A stretch of 64,000 bases of DNA, from the NCBI RefSeq assembly GCF_048128805.1, contig NC_135997.1:23269815-23333814 (forward strand), given 5' to 3'. The notes beneath the pieces are model-generated. The model saw only the letters and a list, made by a program, of their open reading frames with translations, was not told the DNA's origin and did not search any database. A program made the position numbers and the translations under genes. Positions 47,050 through 59,915 of this stretch are shown piece by piece (the stretch's first letter is position 1; each line of letters starts with the position of its first letter). Source of the DNA: Centroberyx gerrardi (lineage: Eukaryota; Chordata; Actinopteri; Beryciformes; Berycidae).

Positions 47050-50000
47050 TATACCTATATATATATATTTTATTACAGGCAAATAATACACATAACACAC
47101 ACGACGATATGTCATGACAATATTCCTCACAAAAAAAGAAAGACAAAAAAAGTAGTAAAAAAAGTAAATAAAAATAAAAAAGACAAAATAAAAATAATAG
47201 GATCCCTTCAGTAATTCAAATAATTAGATTGACAGTACCAATACATTTAGAAACTGAAATATACATATGACAGGTAGAGCGTATTTAGAGTTTTATATAG
47301 TCCCACTCTTCACTAGAGCAAATTTTTTCCCATTTCATATTGTGTTGTGCTACTTTGTAATGGTTTGTAGCAATTATTTTTTCCAAAAGAAATTGGCTTT
47401 GCACTGTATTTTTTAAGAAACTTAGATTCAAATTAGTTCTTGATTGAGCTTGAAATATAAATATTTTACCTAACAGAATAATTGTATTTATTATCTGGGG
47501 ACAGTTTTCATCCAGAACCCCCAACATAATGTTTAAAGGTGTAAGTTTAAAATAAATATTGAGTGGCCTTAGCCAATTTTCGATATTGGTCCACAAACTT
47601 ACAACATATGGACAATAGAAAAACAAATGCAACTGCCTGGTCTTCCTCTTCCTCATTACAGAATCTACATAATGATGATTGTTCAATATTAAACATGTTA
47701 AGTTGTTTTTAGTAGCAGTAATTTTGTAGAATATCTTCAATTGAAAGATTCTGGAGTGCTCTGAAAAATTGTTTCCAAGGTATCAAAATATTAAATTCAT
47801 CTTCCCAAAAGGAACAGACTGTATGTGGGAAAGCAGTAAGGCCTCTGCTCTGTAAAATGAAGTTATAAATTATTTTATTTATCTTTGTTTTGGATAGCCA
47901 TTTCTGACACCTTGTAATAGGTGCCCAGACCTGCTGTCTATATCCACTCTTTTTTAGTTTCCGTTTCCAGTTAATTAACTGAAAGCAACTGATTGAAATT
48001 AAAAATATCACATATCTGACCATACATACAGCAAAATTGATGGTATGAAAGGAAATCACCCGTGCTATCTAGTATATCATTTATAAAAACAATTCCATTT
48101 CTCTGAAGTATTTCCCATAAAAAGGGCTTCCCATCTATTAACAGTTCTGAGTTCATCCATATTACCTGATTTTGGATATCTTCTGGGGTATCTGGAGGGT
48201 AATACTGGAAACTCAACCAAGCCTTCAATGCATCCTTAAAAAAGATTGAGAGATTTGTGAGATTTTAATTGAAAAAAGGGAAACAATTTGCTGTCAAAGA
48301 ATAAGTACACAGAAGATAAGTTTTGACTTGTTCTCCAGAGACTGTTATGGTAAATTTTAGTAATCCAAGATGCTTTTAGGGATAAGTTCATAGCTGCAAT
48401 ATTTTTTAGATTTAATCCACCATTTTCATATGAATTATATATATATTGCCTTTTAATCTTGTCAGGCTTATTATTCCAAAGGAACTTAAAATGTTTTTGT
48501 TAAAAAAAAAAAAGTGCCATTAAGAGATAAATGAACTGAGGAATTACGAGAGTATTAATCAATGTAATCTTTCCTTGTAATGACAGAATTTTCCCTCTCC
48601 AAGGTTGTAAAACATTTTCAATTTTCTCCATTTTTCGTTCGTAATTTATCTTAACTAGATCTTTTATATTATCTGGAATATGAATTCCCAAAACATCTAC
48701 CGAGCCGTTACTCCACTTGGCTGGAGCTGGGCACCGTAGGTCGAAATCTGTACCTCTCACTGGTCCTATTCTCATAATAGTGCATTTATCAAAGTTTGGC
48801 TTTAATCCAGATAGTTTAGAAAAAAGATTTAAATCAAGTATGAGGGCATCTAGTGAAGACTTCTTGGGATGCAGAAAAAAAGTTGCATCCTCTGCATATA
48901 ATGTTATTTTTGTTTCTATCCCATTTGGTTTTAAACCTGTTATGCATGAATTATTTCTAATTCTAATAGCAAGAATTTCAATACATAGTAAAAACAAATA
49001 TGGAGACAGCGGACACCCCTGACGTATGCCTCTAGACAGGGTGAAACTATTAGATAAATATCCATTATTTACTATTTTGCTGGTTGGTTGATTATACATG
49101 ACCTTCATCCATTTTATGAGGGTTTCCCCAAAATTAAAAAAACTGAAGAGCTTTTTGGATGATATCCCATCTTACTTTATCAAATGCCTTTTCAAATTCA
49201 GCAATAAATAAAAGCCCAGATTTTTGTTCACTTTCATAATAGTCTATAGTATCAAGAAGATGCCGTATGTTATCACCAATAAAGCGCCCTTTTATGAAAC
49301 CTGTTTGATCATATTTTATTATATCACCAATAATTTGTTTTATTCTCAATGTAATACATTTAGAGAGGATATGTGTATCACAGCAGAGCAGCGTCAGTGG
49401 TCTCCAATGTTTCATATATAAGGGATCTTTGTAATGCCCCTGTGGATCTTACTTTAGAAGTAATGTGATGATGCCCTCTTTCTGTGTGTGGTAATATTTC
49501 CTGAATGAAAGAGTAGTTAAAAGATAGCCATCAGAGGTTTTTTAATTTCTGTGAAAAAAGTCTTATAAACCTCAATAGGAATGCCATCAATCCCAGGTGA
49601 TTTACCAGAGGAGAAAGAATTAATGGCATCCAGTAACTCTCCTTCTAAAATTTCACCTTCACAACTTAACTGCTGATGTACTGAAGTGTCTGATCATAAT
49701 TTACCAGAAAAAATAATTAAATATCCAAGCCAGCGAGAGACTCGGGCTCCTTCTCAAAAGAAAAAAAGCTTTGAAATAATCCACCTCCTCACACGATATT
49801 TCCTGTGGAGATGTAAGTATAACACCATTTGTGGTACACAAGTTCATAATGTTTTTCTTGACAAAATCCTTCGATTTAATCTTAAAAAATGAGCAGTGCA
49901 CTTCTCCCCTTTTTCCATCCAAATGGCACGAGATCTATTGATAATACCATTTACCCACTCATAGTATAAATTCTCCAATTCCAGTTGTTTATTTTTTATT

Positions 50001-51060
50001 AAATAAGCCATTTCTACGGAGGGCAGTTGCCTTTCATCCAGCCTTTTATTCAGTTTATTTATCTCGTCCATTAAACTCCTCTCCATCAAATATTTTTTTT
50101 GTTTCCATGACCTCATCTTAATGGCGTGTCCTCTAAATGCACACTTAAAGGACTCCCAGACGTTGTGTGGGTCAGATGAATTCTCATCATTTTCAAAAAA
50201 CTCTTTGATAAATTCTTTAGTTTTTTCAGTAAACATAGTATATCGTTTAAAAGTGATAGGTTGGATTTCCATTAGCCACGCCCCCGAGAATGTTCAGCTG
50301 TAATGACTGAAATTGTTACAATAGCATGATCAGATCTTAGGCGGTCACCAATAATACATTTTGATACCTTGGGAACAAGAGAAAAGGAGATAAGAAAATA
50401 ATCAATACGACTAGCTTGTTGCCCTCTACGCCATGTATATTTATTTGAGTATGGATTTTGTAGCCTCCAAATGTCTACTAAATCTAAGGATGCCTTAAGT
50501 TCTTGAATTTCACTAAGTGCCTGGGGATGGTTGTTGAAAGAATGAGTACCTGCACGGTCTTTGCTTATATTTAAAACTGTATTGAAATCTCCAACTATAA
50601 TATTTTGGTTATTCTTTTGAGAGGAGATAACATTATGGATTTCCTAAAAAAAAATGGATTATCTTCATTTGGAGCATATATATTGATTATATTTATGTGT
50701 AAATTATCTACTGTTACATCTAACATAATCCACCTTCCATCCTCATCAGTTTGGACAGAGTGAACTGTGTGTTGCGGTTCCTTCTTAAACAAAATCATAA
50801 CCCTCCTACTATTACTAAGGCCATGACTAAAGTATATATCCCCACCCCATTCTGATTTCCATTTTAACTCATTTTCAGAGTTAGAGTGCGTTTCTTGCAC
50901 ACAAATAATTTGAATATTTTTTTTATTAGCCTTCTTTTCATACTTGGTAAGGATCCTAACTAACAACTTCAAAGACATAAAACACTTACTGAAATACACA
51001 TGAAACACAAAAACAGTAACACATGCCTGTATTTGCTTAGCCATCGAATTAATTAAGGAG
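47050..51060 (-). mobile_element. L1/Tx1-type LINE, ORF2 region, inactive
   Basis: Read from high to low coordinates it gives the order of an L1-type ORF2. The apurinic endonuclease comes first: CVQETHSNSE (about 50905), IINIYAPNE (about 50680), SRIDYFLIS (about 50420) and SDHAIVT (about 50330), with catalytic motifs kept. A linker with RSRAIWMEKGEKCTAHF (about 49935) follows. The reverse transcriptase has GFIKGRFIGDNIRHL (about 49300), FEKAFDKVRW, GIRQGCPLSPYLF (about 49020) and LYAEDATFF (about 48890). The C-terminal part ends in HLFFYCPYVVSLW (about 47620). Several frameshifts and stops separate the pieces, and ORF1 and the 5' UTR are absent. In both catalytic boxes Asp is replaced by Glu (EFEKAFD, YAED). 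A TGTAATAAAA signal and (TA)n close the 3' end near 47050. Confidence 0.85.
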
Positions 51061-52975
51061 CATTAATGCTGTCTCATCCCCTTCCCATTTACTTTAGCTA
51101 AATATCTAGTGGTGAGAATTAGCATAATAGCAAAAAGAAAAAAAACAAAAAACCATGCCAATCATGTGTATTTGATATTTAAAAAGCAGGCATTTGTTGA
51201 CCAAATACATTCTGCACTGGAGGACAAATGTTCAATTTGTATGTACAATATGGGTTGAAGGACAAGAAAGCTTGATGGATGATTTACTGTCAGCTTGTAA
51301 TTCTCCACTATGGGCCATTGACTTTCTTATTTAAGCACACACCATCATGGATTTCAGAATCAGATCTTGCATGATACACTTCCAAGCAGTTTTTTTCCCC
51401 ATCAAATGTGTGCATATGCAGTGTTAAAGGTCCTGTGTGGGTGGTTATTACTGTTCATGTGCTGAGGTTATATGGATGAGATGAATACAGCGGAGGACTG
51501 TGGTAACGCCTGCAGCTTAAAACATTGAACACTACAATACTGTGGTGTAGTGTGCAGAACAGGGTTAGAGAGGTAGAGAATTTCCATACCAAGTAACAGA
51601 TTTAACAAAAATACTACTGATTTGAAAGAGCTTTTAGGAAAAAGGGCTTCTAATGACAAATGGTGAAGAGTAAAGCTGTGGAGAAAGAGGTGATCAATAC
51701 CCAAAGAGGATCTCCTGATCTCTAATTCAGAACATTTTCTGCTTACTGTAAAGTGCAATAATATCCACTAGTGCACAGTCAGTGTTTGGCATCGCTAATG
51801 TAAATTGTGGTGTTCAAACAGAAAGGTTTGCCATACAAGGTGGCAATTTTCTCTGTGGGTAACTGTAAATGATTGCAGTGGTAGGTAAAAACGTCTAGGC
51901 AATTATACACATAAGAAAATTACTCTCGGTAGGGATTTTGAATGTATTTTTTAAAGATCAGCTTCTGAACAATGGAAATAATCCAGATAGTGTTGTGCAA
52001 ATGAGCAGGCATCCAAGGAGCTTCAAATCAATTTAAAACTAGTAACGAGTAAACGGTAAGCATTCAGAGTAAATACCAATTTAGTGGCCTTTTTGTTCTA
52101 TTGACAGTTTATTCAAATTTGACAAAGGTGAATTGTTTTCCTCACTTTTCCCCTAAAATGTAGGCTATATTAAACAAGGAGGGAATATAGCAATTAATTT
52201 TAAACAAAGAGAACAAGCCTGAAAGTAAAATGTTCAGAATTTGTGTCCAAGATCATATTAGAGATTAGACTTGTTTGAAATAGTCTGTTTTCCTTGTGCC
52301 GCTTGGCTTTGTTCCTGCGAATAGCACGTCTGAGCCAGTGTATGTGGAGGTCAGCTTCTTGGGATGGGCGTACTGCAAACACACACACACACACACACAC
52401 AACACACTACAAGCCGCTCATCTTCACAGCCAGTGTGATTCATGCGGCTTGTCTTATTGTAGCAAGAAGAGTGTGAGTTCAAGATGTTCATTTTCCCCAA
52501 ATGCAATTCCCTATTCTCATAGTCATTTGTAGAAGGTTCTGCCCTTTCCAGTCTCTTCCTCATCTCATCCGCCCACACCAATATTTGACCCTAACTGCAA
52601 GGGAATTGTCTCAAATGGCTCAGAGTGAGTTTAGCTGGTGCGACCTTGCTTCAATCCCTTTGCCCATACTGTCAGAAAATGTATGTATGTGAAGTAGGTG
52701 CCTGACTGTTAAGCGCAGCTGTGGTTTCCTGAAGTGCTGAACCACAACCCCGGTCTTGCTGTTTTACTCAGGTTTCTCAATCATCATCCTGCTTCAGTGC
52801 CATGTCCAGCCGCCTTTATCGACAGATCGGTACAAGAGGCAAACTGTTTTCCTGCTGCCCTGGCTCAGTTTTCCCTTCACATAAACTTTTTGGCAGCGTC
52901 CCGAGTGTTATGACAGAGCGTCGACGGTCACATTGTCCCCAGAGGAAATGGACTAATACATCAAATGTACACGTG
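51061..52975. other. Intronic DNA without a recognised gene
   Basis: Unique AT-rich DNA with a (CA)n at 52379-52400. Nothing else recognised. Confidence 0.6.
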
Positions 52976-52977
52976 TT

Positions 52978-53200
52978 CTGGGGCATCCTGTTGGCTCAGT
53001 TGGCCGAGGTGCGTGGCCGCGATGTCCCGGGTTCAAGTCCGGCATGGGACCTTTTGTCACATATCATCTCCCTCTCTCTCTCGTCCCCCTTCCCTGTCTC
53101 TGAGATACAGTGCTTCTACAGTGTCTGTGTGCGAGAATTTGTTTCCGTGTGCGCACCATCTGGAGCTGAAAAGTGCATTAATGAAATAAGATAATGATAA
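52978..53200 (+). mobile_element. tRNA-derived SINE
   Basis: The A-box-like TGGCTCAGTTGGCCGAGG (about 52991) is followed by the B box GGGTTCAAGTCC (53029-53040) at tRNA spacing. A body follows with TTTTGTCACATATCATCTCC, a CTCTCTCTC stretch and TTCCCTGTCTCTGA, the order found in a common fish SINE. It ends in A/T-rich ATGAAATAAGATAATGATAA before a (GT)n. It is not a tRNA gene: the cloverleaf does not close. Confidence 0.7.
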
Positions 53201-53203
53201 ACC

Positions 53204-53206
<3 letters not shown>

Positions 53207-53242
<36 letters not shown>
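53207..53242. repeat. (GT)n microsatellite
   Basis: About 18 GT units directly after the SINE tail. Confidence 0.95.
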
Positions 53243-53244
<2 letters not shown>

Positions 53245-56200
53245 CGTGGTTGTAAGATAGCTGAGCCTAAGGACGTGATGTCTGAGCTCTGTGACACCGC
53301 TGTGTCCTTCTGACTCCTCGTCTGGATGCAAACGCAGCAGATGTGGGGCGCCTCCCTCTATCATGGGCCGTGATCAGTAACACGTTTGACCTGCTGACTG
53401 CTCAGTCAGGGCAACATTATCGGCTGTTAGCACTTTTTACAGAGGAGAGTCTGTGGTGTCGGAGAACTCGAAGCCTTTTGTTACAGTCTTGCCCTCAGAT
53501 GGAGGGTATCTTCTGGAGGCAAAGCCTAGCATGGAACCAACGTCTTTCCATAAAGAATATTGAAAGGTTTGTGCAAAAATACGCAATCGAATGGCTGACA
53601 TGGGACCAGCGTCTAGAGCACAAGTTAAATTTATGTGTAGCATATTTTTTTTCTGTTCAATGTTCTTGCATGACAAATCTAATTTGCAGCCCAGATGTTT
53701 TTCACTGCATAGCTTTCAAATGGTGTCCATGCTAATTTATCGGTGTATCGGTTGATAAATTAGGTTCTTTGCTCATTATTTCAACCACAATATTGTACTG
53801 CAGCGAATCTTATCGCTTAACTCTTCACGCTGAACCAAGTGGTTGCTCAGCCAAGTAATAACATCTATTAGCAGCACTCCTTCAGTTAATCTCTTAAATG
53901 GACTTCCATTATAGGACCTAGGAAGCAGAGTGACCTCGGGGCATTCGCTCCTGTTAGCCTCTCTGTTTCAATACTTAAGCCACTTATTTCTGCCACTTTA
54001 CATGAATGGAGTAACTTTGAAGCCAACATTGGACTAAATTGACTCTCTAGAAGTTTAAACTGCTACTAGAGTTAAAAACATGGAAGGAAGAATAGCACAG
54101 TTGATTCTGTTTACCACTTAGTATTTCTGTAAACTTGCAGGTTTGTCTTGCTCACAGTGATCCACATTTATATCTGCAGTAACTGTAGCACACAACGCGT
54201 ACTGCAATTACAACAGCTAATGTTAAAGGACTACTTCCACTCTTGTCGTTCAACTAATTTGTGATGAGAGGATTGGCACCAAATCTCCTAAAAGTGACAA
54301 AATGGGAACTTGTAGAAGCTGGATGGTTAATTTTAATGACACATCTAAACATGCCAGGCTTGTTTAGGGGAACTGGTAAAACAGACATAAAATCTGACAA
54401 AAAGAATGAATTCCTACTCCTTCTTCCTTCCTACTCATTCCCACAGAGATGTCCCAATGAACAAGTCATCAGCTTATGCGCAGTACATTTCTGCTGTAAT
54501 GAAATTCCTTGGCAGTTTTCCCTTTTATATTCATCTGACAATACCAACAGCTGGTTGACCAACAAGTACAGGCAGCTATTGAAGCATCCAGATTGTGTTT
54601 GATGTCTTGCACCATCATTCAAGTAACAAGCGTTGTAGAAAGTGTGGGCTACTTTTAGATGTAAGCAAAGTAGACATTTGAGTAAAGAGAATCTTAACAC
54701 TATTAAACAGCTGACAAACCAAGTCACATTTGCAGCTGGATCCCTTGTCCCTTAGAATGTATTATTCCAGAGAAATCCACTGTCGCTGATGTTATTGATC
54801 GTGGCAGTGTTTTTGAAAGCCTGTGAAGCTTCTGAAAGAACATTGCTCTAAATGCTTCTGAATTATATCATACAGTATCAATAGCTGCTTGCCTATCCAC
54901 ACTGTAGTTTAATAATTGTGAAAAATTACTAGGCTTACTAATCTATTTACTATTGATTATGAATGATGAAACGTGAGTTTTAATAGATCATCATACGCAG
55001 CACGGCCCTGGAGTGCTTTTTAGTTGTTTCTTGATTTTCCTTTAGCTTAAGATTTATCCTACCAGAGTTGTACTTTATTTATTTCAATTGGTCTAGCTCT
55101 CCTTCCTAGTCTTTTTCCAATAGGATTGCTTGGCTTTTGCTGCCTGCCAAAAAAACAAGTTAGGAACAGATTGTGTTCTAGGCTATAATAAACCCCTTTT
55201 TCACTGGGACTGCTTTAGATCAGGTTTTTGTAGACTTGATTGGTTTAAAATTGATTCAAACATAGTTTTAAGGGTTTGCTTCATGGAGATCACAACTCTT
55301 CTGCATTTTAATGCTTTCTGCTGTCTATTTTTTTTTCTGTCCCCTCTGCCTGTGTATCCCTGGTGTCCTTTTGTCTTCTGTTGGGCCAGCCAAGCATACA
55401 AGCTGTTGGTGCCCTTAATAATACATACAACAGGAGCATCTTGCTGCCAGACCTTGCAGTGTTGGAGTCATCAATAATAAACGTGTCTGTGGTTGTGTTG
55501 TCTGGTCACTATGTGAGGTGGACTTCTCTCTGTCAGCACCCCATGGAGTTGCTGTCACACCCAAAGAATCTATTAAGCTAGAGTAGTGCTTTATTAATCT
55601 ATCGATTGTTATCCAAAGTGAGCCGCTGGCTTGTTTCTGGTGGAGCTACACATCATAAGCAGGCTGGTATGTTTGCATGAGCCTGGATCCCTCTGGGAGA
55701 GACAAAATGTCTCAAACAGCAACCCTGATCTAAAACATGTGGGTGCTGTGTCACTGCAGCCGTGACATGAATCTTTATGTCAGACCATTATTTGGAATCT
55801 CTATTTAGGTGTTTGGTGCTATTTTGTGCCATCACTGCCATCCCTCCCATTCTATCTAATGTGTATTATTTCAACCAGAGAGACTATGGAAACATAAAAT
55901 GAGTGAACACAAAATTATTTATTGAATGAGATTTGGCGGGACCCCCAGGACCAGGAATAGACTTTTTGGGATAGGGAAGGCCAGGATGGAATCCGGCCTC
56001 GCACTGGCGGTGGTGGGGAGGTGGAGGGGCGAAGAGCCTGAAACGACAAGAAACTGTGAACAGCAAGAGGTGTGCTTTTAAGCTGTGTGAACTAATTGGT
56101 TGCAGCTGGTTGCCGATTGAGAGCCGGTGTGCAAGGGTGAGTCTCCCTGCTAGAACTTGCGTTCCAACTCCCATAAACACCTCAAAAACATTAGATAATG

Positions 56201-56734
56201 ATGCCATGGTAAAACATCTTGATGTTTTATATTGGTAGAAAAAAAAGGCAAGATTGATGTACTTGACAGGTAATCTAGTCCAGAAATGGGAAGCATTATA
56301 AAGACCCAATTTCAAAGTAAACCCATTAAACAGCACTCATTAAGTTAACTTTTTTGTTTTTTCCTCCAAACTTTAGGTTTTGACAGTAGACTGTAATCCA
56401 TGCACTGGCACTGATGGCTGACTGCAGGGTGGCTGTTTTACTCCAGTAGTCATGGCCTAATATCATTTAGCACTGCTGCATCAGGCTGTATGAGATCAGC
56501 AGGAGCAGCAGCCCCCCGTGGCCTGACGCTTTGTTCAGTCAGTATTGTGTTCTACTCATTTTTAACTTATGTAGCAAAGGATTCAAACTGTTTCCGTTGT
56601 TATCAAAAGCCTTGTTTTCTCAGCTCAGTATATTACTCAGGATAGCTTTTCTATATGATTGGCTCCTTTGAAAACCAAACAGGCAGCCATGTCATTATTA
56701 TGCTGGAGGCACTAGATGTCAAAAACATGAGGGT

Positions 56735-56950
56735 GATAGTCTGAAGGCTAGAGAAGTGAGCTTGTGACTGGAAGGTTGCCAGTTTGAATCCCCAGACTGG
56801 CTGGGAAATTGGATTGTGGGAAGTGAATGAGCAGTGTTCACCTCACTCTCAACAGTAAACATTGAAGTGTCCTTGAGTAGGAAACCCCCCCAACTAAGCT
56901 AACTAAGAGTGAGTGTGTATGTGTAAAACCTACTCCTGCAACAACACTAC
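56735..56950 (+). mobile_element. tRNA-derived SINE
   Basis: GAAGTGAGCTTGTGACTGGA is followed by GGTTGCCAGTTTGAATCCCC, a B box in the same setting as at 11190. The body has AGACTGGCTGGGAAATTGG and GTGTCCTTGAGTAGGAAACC. The family appears to be the same as the copies at 11165 and 19695. Confidence 0.65.
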
Positions 56951-57682
56951 AGACCTTCGCTGTGCATGATAATGTGTTGGGCACTATCATAGTTAACAAA
57001 GAGTTTTAAACATTGTGGGTGAACTAATTCACTCTATGTACACATCACACATGGGCTGCAGAGTGTACATCACTCTGCCCTGTTGTTGTGGGCGCTTCCT
57101 TGTCTCCTTTTGGCATCTGTCACAATCAAGGAAGCTCCATTTAAAATTAAATGCCAACTTACCATAATTATGTATGCAAGACAATATTATACTGTGAACA
57201 TAATTGGACTGAAGATGATTGATGGGTTATTTTTTGTTTACCTGATTTTTTTTATTGGAGTTTGAGCCCTTGGTGTGCTCTGCCGTGTGTAATGAGCTTT
57301 CTATGGGAGTCTATCTTAGACACATCTGTGAGTTTACTAGCACCGTCTCACACTCTGACAGACGCCAGATGGTGCAGGTATCAAGTGGTGTGTTTGCAGT
57401 GGTGCTCGAAGTGGATCGGAATTAACTCTGTCGATGCAGTGACAAAACATGGTATGGTGCTTAAAATAGCACCATAGAATATCATTATAATTTACGTGAA
57501 ATGATAGTGAAATTTAGTTTGGTCAAAGGTGTATATGCACAGCCTGAAACTATTCCTTGATCTTGCTCTCAATCCTGAAGGCAACATAATGACAACCGAC
57601 AGTAAGCATCTTCACACAGTTTTTGTTTTTCTTCTGTGCCTTATTCTGTTACCTTTTATTATCAAATTTGGTTTCATATTCA

Positions 57683-58060
57683 AAGCTGCAGTAGGTAAGT
57701 TTGAAGAAAAACAGTAAGACAAGCGGCCTTAGCTCCCCCCTCTCCCCTCCCTCCCCTACCCACTCAGTCAGTTGCAATTGACGTGCAGCTGATTGACAGG
57801 TCAGAGTGAAGCTCTCCTGCTCCAGCGCTGCCTCAATTGGTCAGATGCCCGAGCCACAAAATCTACTTTGAAAGCAAATAATAACAGAGCCATGGCACTA
57901 TTAATATGCTGACATTCTGACGTATTACCTTATTCATTTATGTTCACCCAACATGGGGATTTCTTTTGCTGAATTCAAACAAAATGGCAACTTATACACC
58001 TTACCCAAGGAAGCTTTACGTTTCCAAGACTGAAATTCCCATCATCCCCACTCAACACTT
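57683..58060. mobile_element. Possible MITE, left-end type
   Basis: The start AAGCTGCAGTAGGTAAGTTTG is a form I associate with a dispersed fish element. The interior includes GATTGACAGGTCAGAGTGAA. A matching right inverted end was not found, so the extent is a guess. Confidence 0.3.
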
Positions 58061-58665
58061 AACACTTAGTGTTTTTTCACTCTTAATGCAATTATATTTC
58101 TAAATATGTGCAATTATATTTCTAAAGAAGCTGCAACACTAAAGTGCCAGAAACCCTCAAAGATTAATAATTGAAGCTGTAGAGGACATTACATTACATT
58201 CCTATTTGCGGGAAGTCTCTTGTGATTAGGAGCAGTGTTCCAGATTTCTGGCACAGTTTAATGTCTTTGAGTGGATCCAATTTAGTGTGACCCTTTATTC
58301 CTTAAAAGGCTCCATTCAGAATGACGGTAATAGTCAGATGTGAGGCAATTTACAAGTCAGTAATAGCTCAAGGCCAGTGTCATCTCCAGTGCTTCTTGGG
58401 GATTGAAGATGACATCACTTGCTCATCAATAACATGCATTTAATTGTTTTTCTATCACTCAGTCAGTTAAATGTGTATATCAGATTTTCATCAGCCCCTC
58501 ATTCCAGATTCAGGACCACAACGATCACATTATCCATATTGCGATTGTCTGCCGTAATCAATTAGGACATTCCTATTGAACAGTGAGTTGAATATTCTGA
58601 CTTTCTTACTCCCAAACACTGTGCACATGAAATAATGCTAATTTCCATGATATTATTGAACCTCC

Positions 58666-58763
58666 CTTGGTGCATCTGTTGATGTCATATCAGCCAAGTC
58701 CTCCTGATGAAGAGCAGCAGGAGGCTCAGGCAAAAGCAGCACTCTCAAATACAGCTGACAGTG
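58666..58763 (+). repeat. 98-bp direct repeat, copy 1
   Basis: Runs from CCTTGGTGCATCTGTTGATG to CAAATACAGCTGACAGTG. It matches 59673-59771 at most positions. Both copies can be read in the same frame as QQEAQAKAALSNTADS-like peptide, which suggests a shared coding ancestor. Confidence 0.7.
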
Positions 58764-59210
58764 TCTGTGTTTACATGCACAGAGAATTACACTCTTAACC
58801 CGGTTACTCAAGAAACCTGGTTTTGGATTGACGCATGTAAATGTCATAATTCAGTCAGAATAACCCAGTTAAGCTCTTACTCTGATATGAAAATGGGTTA
58901 CTGTGGCATGTAAACATCTTACTTCCTTCTCTTTTGGTTTTGGTTATTTTGACTATTGGGATCATTATTTCTTCCCACGTATTAGAAGTAACGTACTACT
59001 GCTCCAAGAGGGAGGTGGTACCAGGCAGTCACACATTTTCATGCTTTTTTGCTGGCAGACCGTTTCATCTGTGGACAGGAAAATTCTGTTAATTGGTTTA
59101 TTCCTGGCAACAGGGTATCAAAGGTTGATGTAAACCGCTTAACCCGAATAAGACCTTTACCGAAGTATGGCCAATAGCACGGTTACTCTGTGTATGTAAA
59201 TATAGCCAAG
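58764..59210. mobile_element. Possible MITE between the direct repeats
   Basis: The left part GTGTTTACATGCACAG has inverted counterparts at GTGGCATGTAAACATC (58903-58918) and at TGTGTATGTAAATATAGCC (59188-59206), with ACCCGGTTACTC/ACGGTTACTC echoes inside. This looks like one inverted-repeat element or two nested copies. No target duplication was identified. Confidence 0.4.
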
Positions 59211-59672
59211 TGTGTCTGATATAGAATCCAGTATATATACACAAGGAGGTGTGGAGCTGAGCATAAAACCGAAACCGAAATAAAACAGGAAAAAACACAG
59301 TAGCAGAGTACGCATTCAACACCTGCTCGTAGATTTCTATCCAAATCGTGTATTTTTACATTGCCAGTGAACCAAATGTTAATTTGTGTATTTTTGTTGG
59401 CCTCTCATGATGTTAACCAAGTCAGTTTATATATTTGGCTGTCACTGATAGGCTTGGCAATAGTCACTAGACTGAGAAACGTGTGCATGAGTAACATTTT
59501 ACACATTATACACATAAATTACAGGCATTAAAAGAGACTGGTAGTATCAAAAGTCATTTAGCTGGACCCCGCAATTACATAAATTGCCCCAGTGTATCTA
59601 TCTTAGCTCCACTAAAGGAGATGGTGATGTTATACCAGGATGTGCGAGTTGCATTGATTTTACATGGTCTGC

Positions 59673-59771
59673 CCTTGGTGCCTCTGTTGATGTCAGATCA
59701 GCCAAGTTCTGCGGATCCAGAACAGCAGGAAGCTCAGGCAGAAGCAGCACTCTCAAATACAGCTGACAGTG
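59673..59771 (+). repeat. 98-bp direct repeat, copy 2
   Basis: Counterpart of 58666-58763. It lies within a 204-codon plus-strand frame (59621-60235), where it encodes PEQQEAQAEAALSNTADSA preceded by VALILHGLPLVPL. The leading part faintly recalls the C-terminal region of PIF/Harbinger transposases, but too weakly to assign. The rest of that frame runs through a (CA)n and is not credible. Confidence 0.65.
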
Positions 59772-59871
59772 CATCTGTTACAGGGACCAGTATGGGAAAT
59801 GTGATGCACATAATTTCCTCATCAAACTGTAGATCTATCCCTTGTGTCTTCATTATTGAGGCCATCGTCTG

Positions 59872-59872
<1 letters not shown>

Positions 59873-59909
<37 letters not shown>

Positions 59910-59915
59910 ACACAC
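59873..59915. repeat. (CA)n microsatellite
   Basis: About 20 CA units with one CATA interruption. Confidence 0.95.

Larger units (their letters stand above)
53243..58665. other. Intronic DNA without a recognised gene
   Basis: Holds a SINE at 56735-56950 and a possible MITE at 57683-58060. A GC-rich block at 55930-56045 precedes a minus-strand AATAAA (near 55920), which may be the 3' end of an unidentified element or retro-copy. The 150-residue frame there matches nothing I know. Confidence 0.55.

Noticed and set aside
52985..53050. tRNA-like sequence with a good B box
   Set aside because: The acceptor and anticodon stems do not close, and the downstream body is that of a SINE.
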